A DNA stretch of 64,000 nt from Chrysophaeum taylorii. Taxonomy: Eukaryota; Sar; Pelagophyceae; Pelagomonadales; Pelagomonadaceae. The notes beneath the pieces are model-generated. The model ran no database searches. It had not been told where the DNA came from and saw only the letters and a program-made list of their open reading frames with translations. A program made the translations under genes and the position numbers. Of this stretch, positions 18,708 through 29,200 are shown in pieces (position 1 is the first letter of the stretch; every line of letters begins with the position of its first letter). The stretch lies in assembly GCA_029834535.1 (NCBI GenBank), contig JAQMWT010000546.1, positions 124,001 to 188,000 of the forward strand, written 5' to 3'.

Positions 18708-21557
18708 ATGGCACGACAACATTATGGCGGCGCAGCGAAGCGCTCGCAGCAGCAGGCGTTCGTTTTTTCGACCGCAGGAGATGATGACGTTGGGTACCGC
18801 ACCAAGAAGATTAAAAAGACACCAACCAACGAAGGCGCGAAGCGGTACTATGATCTGGATGCTTCCGTATTGCCAAAACTTGAAGCGATTGACGCGGGAG
18901 GGTTCAAGGGGAGCGCTGAGCCAACGACCGATTTCTGGCCTCTGACGAGACGCGCGATCGCAAGTGAAAGCGAGACAACGGAAGACGAGCGCCGGGTGAA
19001 GAATCGTAGCGAGCTCGAAAAACGGCTGATTCTTGCGGAGCGCGACGTTGGAGCTCGACCGGAAAGCGTCGACGCGTGGCTGGTGCGTATTTTCGGAGGC
19101 CCACCGTTGAGAGTTGCGCAGGCGCGATTGAAGGCAGCCGAAGCGCTCGTAGAGCAGTCTGAGGTCGACGAGTTGTGGCGGTCGGCGCTCGATGCGACTA
19201 GGGTGTCTGACGTCAGCGGGGAGTGTTGGTTGGCGTATGCGCGCTGGATCGCCCAGAACTTCACAGCGTTTTCGCTCCCGAGGATCGAGGAGTTGGTCGC
19301 CCGCGCTCTACGTGCGACCTACGCGCGCGTCGCGAACATCACCGCCGAAGTTGCACGCCTCGTCGATATCGAGTCGGGCTTGGTTGCCCTTATGAACGCG
19401 CTCGGCGTTGCCGAGGCTCGGGCAGGCCATCCCGAACGTGGGCTCGCCGTGCTCCAGGCGGCCTTGGAACTCAGCGTCAATAACACCCTCACTCCTAGCG
19501 TATGTTTGCTCCGGTTTTTGTCCTCATGTCATAGCTCAGGAGTGGCAACACCGGCTCGGCGACTTTTGGGAAAGTGAGTTCGCTCGTCTTGGAGACGTGT
19601 CCCATTCTGGGATGCGCCAGTGGTACGACAGCACCGGCGGCCGGCGAATCACACCGACCGAGAAGCTCCCGGAAGAGCCAGCCTCTGCGCAGGCGGCGGT
19701 CTCGTCGTTTGTCGCTGATTTGGCCTCGTCTTCCCGCGCAGCTCCCCCGCGTGGTGCATCGGTGGCCGCAGCGGAGGCGGCCGCCTCCTTCCAGGAACCG
19801 CCCCTCTCCTCAGAGTCGGCAGCTGGCGACGACAACGATGGCGCGCATGGATTATTGGACAAGTTCGACGACAGTCTTCGCTCGCTGCGGGAAGACGGGA
19901 CGGTGTACAGGTGAGTCCTTGCTGGTTGTGATGATGGATGAGACAATCGGCCTACGCAGCTTGAAGCATGGGTATCGCATCAGCATCCGGCGAACGCGAG
20001 GTGACTACGAACGAGTCAAGTCGAGCCTGATGACTTCCGTCGACCCGCCGGACAAGAAACATAACGAGACCCCCGAGTTAAGCGACGAGCTCGTCGAGTC
20101 GCTCGTGACATGGGCCAAATCCGAAAAGGCCTTGGACTCCGCACAGTGGGCGCCAGTTTACTCGCGGCAGTCGCCCGAGACTAAGCTCAAAGAGGTGCGC
20201 TGTCCCTTCATGCTATGAGTGCCGTGAGTGCGATTTTTTTATAGCCTGAGCGTGTCGTCGGCTTCGACGACATTAGGCGCTTTGTCTACCCTCTTTGGTC
20301 GACCACTGCGAAGAGGCTTCTTGTCTTGCGCGTACTCGAAGCGATCGGTCTCTGCTGCCCTCGCGCATCTTTCGGGGAAGGATCCGACGACGCGGTCTTG
20401 CATCCCGATTCGATGCTCGGTATGTCGCCGTTCTTGCAAGAGTCTGCAAGTGCCCGGGCTTTCGTTCGTAACGTGCTCGTCTTCGCGACAAAGAACCCGG
20501 CTCTCGGGTCTGTCGATGCGTCCACTGCGCATGCGAACTGGGCCATTCAACTCGAGTGTGCGCTTTTGACCTTTAACGCCTTGAGCTTGACGAAAGGGGC
20601 GAAGGAGGACGTTGTGCAAGAACGCAACCGCGCCCGAGCTTTGCTTCAAACAAACGCATCGCTTGACCTGTGGCTTGCTTATGCCGAGTTTGAGGAATAT
20701 GTTGGCAATCACGTGCGTCGTCTCACCCGCACCGTCGCAGCGCACACCCCCCGTAGGCCGAATCACTAAAATTGTGCCACGCTACCATCTCGATGTCGCT
20801 CGCACTACCTTCCGACCAGCATGCTCGATTACCTGCACTTTATTGGACCTGCGTCCGAATGCATCTGCAATTGCCGGTCTTGAGCGCGAACGATGCAGCG
20901 CGCTCCAAGGCCTTGCGCATCTTGGCTTGCCTCGCTGAAAGCAACCACTCAATCATAACACAGGAAGTGAATCAAGGCGGTGCTCTCAGCCCCGACCGCG
21001 TCGTTCTGTGTCGTACCAATTTCAAGCTCCAAGTCCTGAGGGCGCTCTCTCAATGCGAGGAGATCCTTGCTTCGGCGGATGTGCTGCTCGACGACACGCT
21101 GCCGCTGGTGCCTGTCGTAGCCTGCTTCGCCTGGTTTCAACTGCTCTCCAAGAATGTTTTTGCGGGCTTGGACGTATTTGATGAGGGCCTCGTCTCCTTG
21201 AGTAACCTCCCTGCGACCACTTTTCTGCACCGCGCCATTGTGGATGCCTCGCGGTCCCGGCTCGAACGCCTCAAGAAGGAGATGGTCCTGGCACGGTCTC
21301 AGCAGCACAGCGCGTGGTTCGAGAATGCAATCCTCAGACCGAGCAGAGCACGTGCAGCCTCGCGGAACCAGACCAAGGTCGAGTATTCACGATTGGTTCA
21401 CACTCATCCCGGTTCGAAATACCACTGGTTGCTCGCGTTTCACCAGCCGTCGCTCTTGCGCTCTTTCTCGGCCTCAGAACTCGCCGATATCCTCAACCTC
21501 CTTCTGGAGCGAGGGATTCGGATCCGCGATCCTCGTATCGTTGCCATCCTCGAATAG
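18708..21557 (+). CDS. NRDE2: NRDE2 homologue (nuclear exosome/RNA-silencing HAT-repeat protein)
   Basis: NRDE2 proteins are HAT-repeat partners of the nuclear exosome cofactor MTR4 and act in nuclear RNA surveillance. Spliced exons give ELEKRLILAERDVGARPES, RAGHPERGLAVLQAALE, FWESEFARLGD with a following Trp, and the hallmark EPERVVGFDDIRRFVYPL. Small GT-AG introns are inferred at 19500-19539 (40 nt), 19911-19959 (49 nt), 20195-20244 (50 nt) and 20713-20756 (44 nt). Each restores frame and joins family blocks. The C-terminus (RNQTKVEYSRLVHTHP, stop at 21557) is helical. The ATG at 18708 precedes an NLS-like Lys-rich stretch (RTKKIKK). The Helitron-like relic abuts the 5' end. Confidence 0.85.
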
Positions 21558-21919
21558 CGACGACGTATACACCTTCCCATATTACGCCGTGCATCCCCGT
21601 CGGCCCGTCGGGCACTCTTCAGAACGACAGACTTCGAGAGATTACGGTATAAGATGGCGCACAAGCTGAAGCGCATCCGGCGGCGCGTGACGACATGGCG
21701 AGAGAGGTGGTAAAATCCACCGGGTAACGACACGGACATTTCGTGCCCGCGATCGACTCCGATGGCTGTGGAACAGAGAGAAGGCGGAAGAAGAAGAAGA
21801 AGAAGAAGAGTAAGAGTTGGTGCAGGGCGCGTCGCGGCGTCATCCGGCGCAAACGCAGTCGGAGTCGGCGTACACGAAACATGAAGGCCGTTAAGTCACT
21901 TTACGCCAGCGTCAACACC
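21558..21919. other. Convergent intergenic region
   Basis: Between the stop codons of NRDE2 and the THF1-like gene. It holds a GAA-trinucleotide run near 21783-21810 that yields a Lys-rich spurious frame. No gene is supported. Confidence 0.55.
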
Positions 21920-22962
21920 TCACGCGACGGCGGCATCGGCACCTCCTTCGGTGGTATCGAGGCTCGCTGTTTCGGCTGTGGCAGCACCCTCGGCCTTCTC
22001 TTGCGCCTCCTTGGCTTTTTTCTCAAGTTGGTCAGCCAATCGTTTTTTCTCGCGAATTTCGAGGGATTTGATCATCTGCAACGCCTGGCTCATCTTCTCT
22101 CGAATCTCTTTAAGTAGAACGGCGTCGCGCTCAATGTTTCGCTTCCGCAGGCCCAGAGCCTCCGACCATCGATCGAGCGTCTCGCCGTCGGCCTTGCACC
22201 CGACGATGTCCATCATCGCGAGGAACCCTAAAAAAGTTGAAAAACACCGACAAGAGGGAGGCGCTCACCGAGATTGGCGCTTCGCGTGTGGAGGTACTCG
22301 TCGTTGGCCTTGATGTCGGCAAAGACCTGGTTCAGCCGACCGTCGCCAGCGTTGTTGGGGGCAGCCAGGATGTCCGCCTCGGTCTTGCCCTCGAGCCACT
22401 TGGCGACCTCAATTTCGTCGCTTCGCACGGTCTGCGGGTTGAGGTCGAGCGCCGCAATCGACGCATCGATGAGCTTGTCCTGAACAGCAACGCGTGAGGT
22501 TGCGCGCGATCCTACTCGCCTTCTCGCCGTCCACCGGGTACTTTTCGAGAAGCATGTTGAAGATGAACATGTAGCCGTAGCCGAAGATGGGGTCGTATTT
22601 GAATCGCTTGTCGACGAGCGAAAGGTGCGTAACCTGGAGCATATCCGAGATGGGCGACCGCCATACGGTGACGATCGGCCGCGGGTACGCCTTCTCGAAG
22701 GCCTGCGTGGACATCATGTCTCCTCGATCTCTGGGAATACCGCACCCGCATCGTCTGAGAGACCGTCTTGACATTCATTGCCACGCACCCCCGCGTCGAC
22801 GGCGACCATCTTGCCACCGACCTGCGTATCCCGCTTCGCCGAAAACCAACGACCCTCCGCGCACCTCGGCAGGGCACTTGGGAAGGTGCAATGCGTTAAA
22901 TCGTTCCGCAAGAAGGCGTCCGCCGGCAAGATCAGCACCACACACGTAATCCAGCCACGCAT
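21920..22962 (-). CDS. THF1: THF1/Psb29-like thylakoid protein, plastid-targeted, four exons
   Basis: THF1 (Psb29) takes part in thylakoid biogenesis and photosystem II turnover with FtsH. The presequence MRGWITCVVLILPADAFLRNDL is a signal peptide ending at A-D-A|F, the Phe-type cleavage motif of red-lineage secondary plastids. The mature part has FEKAYPRPI, LQVTHLSLVDKRFKYDPIFGYG, NMLLEKYPVDGEK, DLNPQTVRSD and TRSANLGFLAMMDI, matching THF1 block order. A C-terminal coiled coil follows (REKMSQALQMIKSLEIREKK). Introns: 22788-22703 (86 nt), 22519-22480 (40 nt, donor GCGAGT, a GC-AG intron) and 22268-22228 (41 nt, GTGAGC). All three keep phase. Confidence 0.85.
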
Positions 22963-23482
22963 GTCGTTTTGGCGCTGTCCCGGCGATCTTCGTGGGGTCG
23001 CAGGGGGGGTTCTTCAAGTAAAGAAGAGCTCTGCCTGTGCTTCAAGAGTCAGTGTGAAAACTAAATTTTTATAAAGGGCTTTCAAAAATCGTACCACGTG
23101 TTCGGCGGATGCCAGTGCCGTTGCGTCGCGGGTTCGAATCTTAACGAGCTGTGTCACAGCGCTTACGTTACATGCGCGAGTGAGATCTGGTGGTCCAGAT
23201 TGCGGGCTTCAAACCCGTAGCCGTCTAACAGCGGAGATGTTCGATTCATCCCTCAGCGCGTTGGAAATCAGACGACATGTGAGAAGGTTTATCCGCGTTG
23301 GAGTTTTCCTGGTTATAATTTTGTTCCAACCTGCGACGCCCCACCCCCTGAAAAAAACAGCCCTCCCCCTGAAAAAACAAAGGCCGGGAGTACGCCGCGG
23401 GCGAGGCAAAGTTGCGGCCATTCTAGTTCGAAAATACGATGTTTAGGAGCAACCTGTTCATGTATGCTGGCTCTCCCGCCCC
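22963..23482. other. Intergenic region around the tRNA candidate
   Basis: Apart from the tRNA-Sec candidate it holds an AT-rich TATA-like stretch (TTTTTATAAAGG near 23064), about 100 bp upstream of the tRNA, and C- and A-rich runs near 23340-23380. No protein gene is supported. Confidence 0.5.
23174..23260 (+). tRNA. trnU-Sec: Selenocysteine tRNA (UCA anticodon), candidate
   Basis: An 87-nt segment shows the peculiar architecture of tRNA-Sec. It has a perfect 6-bp D stem (ATCTGG/CCAGAT) closed by a TGGT loop and an anticodon arm TGCGGG-CTTCAAA-CCCGTA with anticodon TCA at 23209-23211. The anticodon arm is nearly identical to the eukaryotic tRNA-Sec arm. A long variable arm (CCG/CGG) and a 4-bp T stem (GATG/CATC) around TTCGATT follow. 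The 9-nt acceptor strands (23174-23182 and 23251-23259) pair at positions 1-4, 7 and 9 but not at 5, 6 and 8, so it could be a diverged or decaying copy. A T run near 23302 could terminate Pol III. Confidence 0.7.
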
Positions 23483-26128
23483 TCAAGGCGGCGGCCTGGG
23501 GGATGCATCGAGCAGCCAGCCAGGGACGTCGAAGTCCTCAAAGCCGCAGAGCGCCTGTACCCCGAACATGAGGAGGACGATCTTGACGAAGAGGGTGACA
23601 AAGATCCACGAGCCGAATACGAGGTAGACGCAGGCCCGGATGGTGAGCGACATGGCGGAAACGTCGAGGACGTCGTGCCGGCGATAGCCGAGGAGAGCGA
23701 TACGGAGGGCGTTGCTTTCGTCGCCCTCCGCGGGTTCCAAGGCAAAAGGCGTGACTTGGTAGGGAACGTCGGCGGCGTCGAGGGCAGTCCAGCAGCGCGA
23801 GGAGTGGCACGCGAGAAGAACAGAGGTCGTCTTGGTGGTGGCAGCGAGCATGTGGCTGGAAAGATGGTCGTCCATCGCGGCGAAGACGGTGAGGTCGAGC
23901 GTGCGAGTGGCGAGCGCGTCGTCGAGGAGTCGGACTAGGTGCGGCGGCGCCCACGAGCCGAGGTCGGCGACGAGGTTATTCGTCGTCGTCGTCGAGGTGG
24001 ACGAGGACTCGAGGAAGAGCGAGGCTGGACGCGAGCGCGTCGAAGAAGAAGAAGAGGGCGCGGGGACGAGGTAGTAGCGCGTAGTCCTCGGGAGAACGGG
24101 CGAGGGGGGGGTCGCATCCGGCGAGAACGAGAAGTGGTTGGCGGCGACGGCGACGAGGACAGAGGCCGAACCGGGAACGACGCAGAAGAAGGCGACAAAT
24201 TTGAGGACAGTGTGGAGGGCGATGGTATTGTTATTTCTGTGGCGGCCGGCGTCGCTCGGGAAGTTGCGAAGGTCGGCGGCGAGGCGCGAACCTCTTCGCG
24301 CGGCGCGATGGAAGAGGAGTTCCGAAGCGAACTCGCAGGCGAGCCAGAGGCCGTAGGCAACGAGGGCGCGCGACACGGGGCCAGGTACCCTCGCGGGTGT
24401 CAAGAGGCCGACAGCCGTAGCGACGACGATACACTTGTAGAAGTGGGCTTTGAGAATGGCGCGAAGGCCGCGGCGGGAGCGACGCGGGCGTCGGCGGTCG
24501 TAAAAGTGGCACTTCCAGATCGCCGAGACAGCCATCGAGAGCGCGAGCGCGTCGGCCGAGTTGCGTCGTCGGGGGGCGCGCGTCGAGCCTGTCGCGCCGT
24601 AGATTTCTATGGCAAGTTGGAGCACGCCGACGACAACCGGGAGATGCGGCGCGAAGTTGAGCGCCGACGCCATCAGGAGGCCACGAGCGACTCGCGGAGA
24701 GAGAAACTGATCGTCGTCGGCGCCCAGGACCCTCGCGCGCGGCGGCCGTCCGACATCGGCGCGCGGGTCCCACGCCGAGAGCTCGAGGGCGAGCTTGCTG
24801 GCGGGGCTCCTTGGGTGGATGATGGCGTAGGGCGACCGCCGCGCCGGCGCGGTCTCGTCGTCGAGCCGCGCGTGCACTTCGACGATCGGGACGAGGTCGG
24901 CGTCGCGTGGAATCGGTCGACCCCACCCGAAGTGTCGGTCCCCGGTCGACCGTCGCCCGTCTCGCCGCGGGGGCGCGACAGGTCGCGCAGCCCCGTCGTC
25001 GTCGTCGTCGCCGTCGAGGCCCGCCGCTCCGGGATCGTCGCCACCGCCCTCGTCGTCGTCCTGCAGCTCGGGGAGGGGCACGGGGTGCGCGGCGCCGCCT
25101 GCCGCAAAGGCGAGACGAGAACCGTTTTTGTAAAACTCGACCATGTCGCCGCGGACGCGCACCCCCAGCGTGTCGCCGTTGCGAATGACATCGTCGGTCG
25201 TCGCGTAGAGCCGCGCGCGGTCGGGCCCGTGCACGGTCGCGACGCGCCGGTCGTAATTGGGGTAGTCGTGCACGAATCTCCCGCGGCGGAGGTCGAGGAG
25301 CCAGGCCTGGTCGCTACGCACGGCCTGGCCAACCTCGTCCGTAGTGGCCCAGGCACGCCCGGCGACGCCCACGTAGATGCTCGACTTGGGCGGCCCGCTT
25401 TCGGCGACGCGAACCTCGAACGCGAGGTCGCCGAGCTTGCGACGCTTGCGCCGAGCGCCCTCCTCGGGCGGCGGCCGCCGTCGTTTGTGGCCGCCGACCC
25501 TCGCCGACGACGCGAGAAGCGACGGCTCGACGAGACCCGCGAGCCGGTACCGGCCTGGGGCGGAGATGGTGACGGCACTCGCGAATTCGCTAAACGTCGC
25601 CGCGACGGCCCCGTCCCGCACCATACAAATCGCGCCCGTGCGGTCGCTCTGAACTCGGTTGCTTCCCATCGCCCGCGCGATAGCCATCACGCGATCCACG
25701 AACGGACCCTTGGGCGTCTGGAAGCAGAGCGTGCGCCCGGTGCCGTTCGTCCCGATGTCCCGGAACGACGCGGGTTCGAAGACGCACACCGTCGTCGCTA
25801 GCCGCTCGACGGCCGTTCGCACGCCGTCGGCCATCCGCCACCCCCGCGACTTGACGAGCTGCGCCGCCCACGCCTCGCACGCCTCGCACGCGGCACCGCA
25901 GCTCGCACGCAACGACACGAGCGCTGACGCGTCAAGACAGCCCAATACCCACGCGAACGCGTCGATCGGGAGCGCGAGAAGCGTTGCGAGCATCACCCGC
26001 CGCCGCCGCCGCCGCCGCCGCCGTACCACGACCTCCTCCTCCTCCTCTTCGTCGGGCGAGTCGGGCGACGTAGGCGCCACCATCAACGAGGCGGGGCCTT
26101 CGCACGCCCGCTCAACCTCGGTAGACAT
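23483..26128 (-). CDS. F-box-like / SPRY domain protein with C-terminal membrane spans
   Basis: 881 residues. After an acidic head and Arg run, residues ~48-95 read as an F-box-like helix set (LALPIDAFAWVLGCLDASALVSLRASC). Residues ~110-380 resemble a SPRY/B30.2 fold, with WATTDEVGQAVRSDQAWLLDLRRG and the family's NGDTLGVRVRGDMVEFYKNGSRL. An acidic linker follows. The last third has several hydrophobic segments: VVVGVLQLAIEIYG, CIVVATAVGLL, LHTVLKFVAFFCVVPGSASVLV and RACVYLVFGSWIFVTLFVKIVLLMFGV. F-box proteins usually recruit SCF ubiquitin ligases and SPRY domains bind protein partners. Combination with a multi-span tail is unusual, so a frameless intron or fusion cannot be excluded. It diverges from the repeat gene at 26241. 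Confidence 0.65.
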   Translation of the reverse strand: MSTEVERACEGPASLMVAPTSPDSPDEEEEEEVVVRRRRRRRRRVMLATLLALPIDAFAWVLGCLDASALVSLRASCGAACEACEAWAAQLVKSRGWRMADGVRTAVERLATTVCVFEPASFRDIGTNGTGRTLCFQTPKGPFVDRVMAIARAMGSNRVQSDRTGAICMVRDGAVAATFSEFASAVTISAPGRYRLAGLVEPSLLASSARVGGHKRRRPPPEEGARRKRRKLGDLAFEVRVAESGPPKSSIYVGVAGRAWATTDEVGQAVRSDQAWLLDLRRGRFVHDYPNYDRRVATVHGPDRARLYATTDDVIRNGDTLGVRVRGDMVEFYKNGSRLAFAAGGAAHPVPLPELQDDDEGGGDDPGAAGLDGDDDDDGAARPVAPPRRDGRRSTGDRHFGWGRPIPRDADLVPIVEVHARLDDETAPARRSPYAIIHPRSPASKLALELSAWDPRADVGRPPRARVLGADDDQFLSPRVARGLLMASALNFAPHLPVVVGVLQLAIEIYGATGSTRAPRRRNSADALALSMAVSAIWKCHFYDRRRPRRSRRGLRAILKAHFYKCIVVATAVGLLTPARVPGPVSRALVAYGLWLACEFASELLFHRAARRGSRLAADLRNFPSDAGRHRNNNTIALHTVLKFVAFFCVVPGSASVLVAVAANHFSFSPDATPPSPVLPRTTRYYLVPAPSSSSSTRSRPASLFLESSSTSTTTTNNLVADLGSWAPPHLVRLLDDALATRTLDLTVFAAMDDHLSSHMLAATTKTTSVLLACHSSRCWTALDAADVPYQVTPFALEPAEGDESNALRIALLGYRRHDVLDVSAMSLTIRACVYLVFGSWIFVTLFVKIVLLMFGVQALCGFEDFDVPGWLLDASPRPPP

Positions 26129-26240
26129 CGTTGTGACGTGGACACTGCAACCTAACTGCCCTTTTTTACTTCCCCACTTATTAACTACTTGTATCGATTC
26201 TTGTGGCAGCTGTCGGGGCCCGCCGTTCGCAATAAATATT
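26129..26240. promoter_or_regulatory. Bidirectional promoter region
   Basis: Only 112 bp separate two divergent start codons. An A/T-rich AATAAATATT directly precedes the plus-strand ATG. A shared promoter is inferred from spacing; no defined element is proven. Confidence 0.45.
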
Positions 26241-29200
26241 ATGCAAAAATGCGAAGGTCTTCTTTCCTTCGGGTTTAACCGCCTCTCCGAGGGGGACCAC
26301 CGCGTCGCTTACTTCGAGTTCGGACCGGTGCGATAGTTGTAGACGTGGTGTGCGACCTTTTGTTAACTTGGCAGGCAGGCGTCGTCACACCCTTACGCGG
26401 CGGAGCAACTCCTGGATGTCCTAGACACGCGATGGGCCGAGTGTCGCACATTTGGCCTCCGTTGGGGAGACCGTGGCCTCGCGGTCGTGACGTACGTCGT
26501 TCCCGTTGCCTCGGAACTCCTCGCGTAGGTTTCCAGACTCCGAGCAGCAGGAGGTTCACGACGCGGGAGCAGACGTTTTCGCCGCCGTGAGTGGCAGACC
26601 CCCGTCAAAATCCTCTTGAGTGCGGTCAGAGCAGGGCGAGGCCCTCGGCATCGACGTCGAGGCTTGCGAGGCCACGGGCGACGCGCCGACGACCTGGTGC
26701 GCGCTCGCGACGCGTTACGTGAACGCGGCTGTCCGACGCGGACTGTGCCGCCAGGGCTTGGCGGCGTCAATCCTCTTCGACAACCGGCAGCTGGTAGCGC
26801 TGGGGGTCGACGAGGAGTGGATCGCCAAGAACGATGCCGACCGTGAGTCCCGCACAAAAATCAAGCTACTGGTGGCATGCGCGGCGCTCGACGCGTCGCC
26901 CCGAGCCGACGGCACCGTCAGCGCGCGATTTGACGCGATCATCTTGCGCGTGGGCCGCGCCCCGCTCCGGGAAATAGAACGGCTCTCCAAAGCGGCGCTG
27001 GCCAATCTCGACCCCGACGACGAAGAGTACCGCCTCTCGGTCGTCCGCGCGTTGCCTGATCTGGCGACCCCGTGCCGTATCACCGAACTCTCGGATAGCC
27101 CGTTCGTGTCCGGGGAATCCAGCTTGGCCGCGGCCAGCCGGAGACGCGGCTACGACCGCTGGCGTCCGCTCTCGAACGCAGACGAGGCACATTTCTGGAC
27201 CCAGGTCTGCGGCCTCCGCCTGCCTGCGCGGTCTACGAGCCCTCCGACCTGCCTGGAAGCGCCGGCAAAGCCGACGCACGCCACGCTGATCACCGCAGAC
27301 GGCACATCCTTATTCACGGCCGTACCTCGCGAGTTTCTTGTTGGTGAGGTTGTCCGAGTACGCGCCGCAACACGCACCTACGCCGCGACCGTTGAAAACA
27401 AGCTCGTCGGCGCGCTGCGACGCGTTCCATTCCTTCGCAACGTCGAGATCCAATCGTCCATCGCGCGACGGCGCTGCGACGCGCTTACGTCTGAGCTGAG
27501 CAAAAACCTCGAGCTTTTTCGATCCCTCGTTCACCAGCATACGCAACGCCTCCTACCCGACAACCACCCCGACCTCTCCGAAGATGAACGCCGCGCCCGG
27601 AAGAAAGCGAAACTCGAGCGAAAGCTTGCCCGACAGCAAGAGCGTGAGCGCCGCGAGAAACTTCGCCAAAAGGCGTCGCGCCCTGTGACGACCAACACGC
27701 AGCAGTCACCAACGAGTGAAAATCACCCGAATTCCCAACAACAGCAAATTCAGACGACACTTCCTCCTCCAAACTCTCAGCAGTTGTCCCACGTGGACGA
27801 ACGAAGGCAGACTCGAAAGCTCGAAGCCTCCTCGCGCGCACTCGACGTGAGCGATGATCGCGCTCCTCCGATCTTCCAAGCGGCTCGAACTCGAAACCTC
27901 AGTCACTCGAGCGACCTACGAGAGCAATTGCATACACTCCAAAGGGTTCAGCGGCCCTCAGAATCCCACGTGGTCTGTAGCGACCAACGACAGTCTCGCG
28001 AAGCTGAAAGGGGTACACTCGATACGAGCCGACAGAAAGGTCAACAATCCAAACAACCCAATTTCCAGCCCCCCGCGAGCGATGGCCGCCCGGCTGTTCC
28101 TCAGAGCGTGCCACCTGCGGCAGTCCGGAAGGAGAATCGTCCGAGCAGCAAACGAGAGCAATCTCATACACTACCAAACGCCGAAGTTTCGGCCCAACAC
28201 GCAGCGCAGGGTGACAGCCGAAGACAATCTCGGCCTTTCGAGGCTGTGTCGGGCGTACTCGACACGTGCGAACAGGAAAGTCGACAATCTAAGCACCCTC
28301 GACTCGAGTCGCCATCGAACAACGGGCGCCCTCCTGATTCTCCAAGTGTTCAACCGGCAGCAATTCGCGACAATCAGCAGTCAGAGTCTCAGGTCCAACC
28401 GACCGCAGTTCGAGACAATCGTCGGTCAGAGCGTCAGGCAGCTTTGAGTGCAGCTCCTCCAAGCGCCCAGCCAGCTCTGGTTCTCAAGCAGGCAGAGTAT
28501 CAGGCGGCGCCTGCTGCTCCTAGCGCCCAACCGGCCACAGTTTGGCACAATCGGCAGTCAGAGTCACAGGCAGCACCTCGTACTTCTCCTCCTAGAATGC
28601 AACCGGAAGTAGGTCGCAAGCTCGCCGAGTCACAGGTGGTGCCACGCTCCGATGCTCCAAGCGCCCAACCGACCACAACTAGGCGCAATCAGCCGTCGGA
28701 ATCACATGCGACTCCTTGCAGTGTTCCTTCAAGCAGCGTCCATCCGGTTCGCAAGCAGGCAGATTCACACACGGTGGCGCGCCCCGATGCTCGAAGCGTC
28801 CAATCGGCCCCGGTTCGGCACAATCGGCAGTCAGAGTCACATGCGATGCCGAACAGTGTTCCTCCAAGCGCCCAGCCAGCCCTGGTTCCCAAGCAGGCAG
28901 AGTCTCAGGCGGCGCCGCGCCCTGCTGCTCCAAGCGCCCAACCGGCCACAGTTTGGCACAATCGGCAGTCAGAGTCACAGGCAGCACCTCGTACTTCTCC
29001 TCCTAGAACGCAGCCGGAAGCAGGTCGCAAGCATGCAGAGTCACAGGTGATGCCACGCTCCGATGCTCCAAGCCCCCAACCGGAAACAATTAGGCGCAAT
29101 CAGCCGTCGGAGTCACATGCGACACCTTGCAGTGTTCCTCCAAGCAGCGTCCATCCGGTTCGCAAGCAGGCAGATTCACACACGGTGACGCGCCCCGATG

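Noticed and set aside
23110-23165. A second tRNA suggested by a box-B-like GGGTTCGAATC.
   Set aside because: The flanking bases do not form a T stem or acceptor stem and no A-box arrangement fits.
23939-25801. Plus-strand 620-residue Arg/Gly-rich frame.
   Set aside because: Antisense of the F-box/SPRY gene, low-complexity composition, no ATG-led domain.
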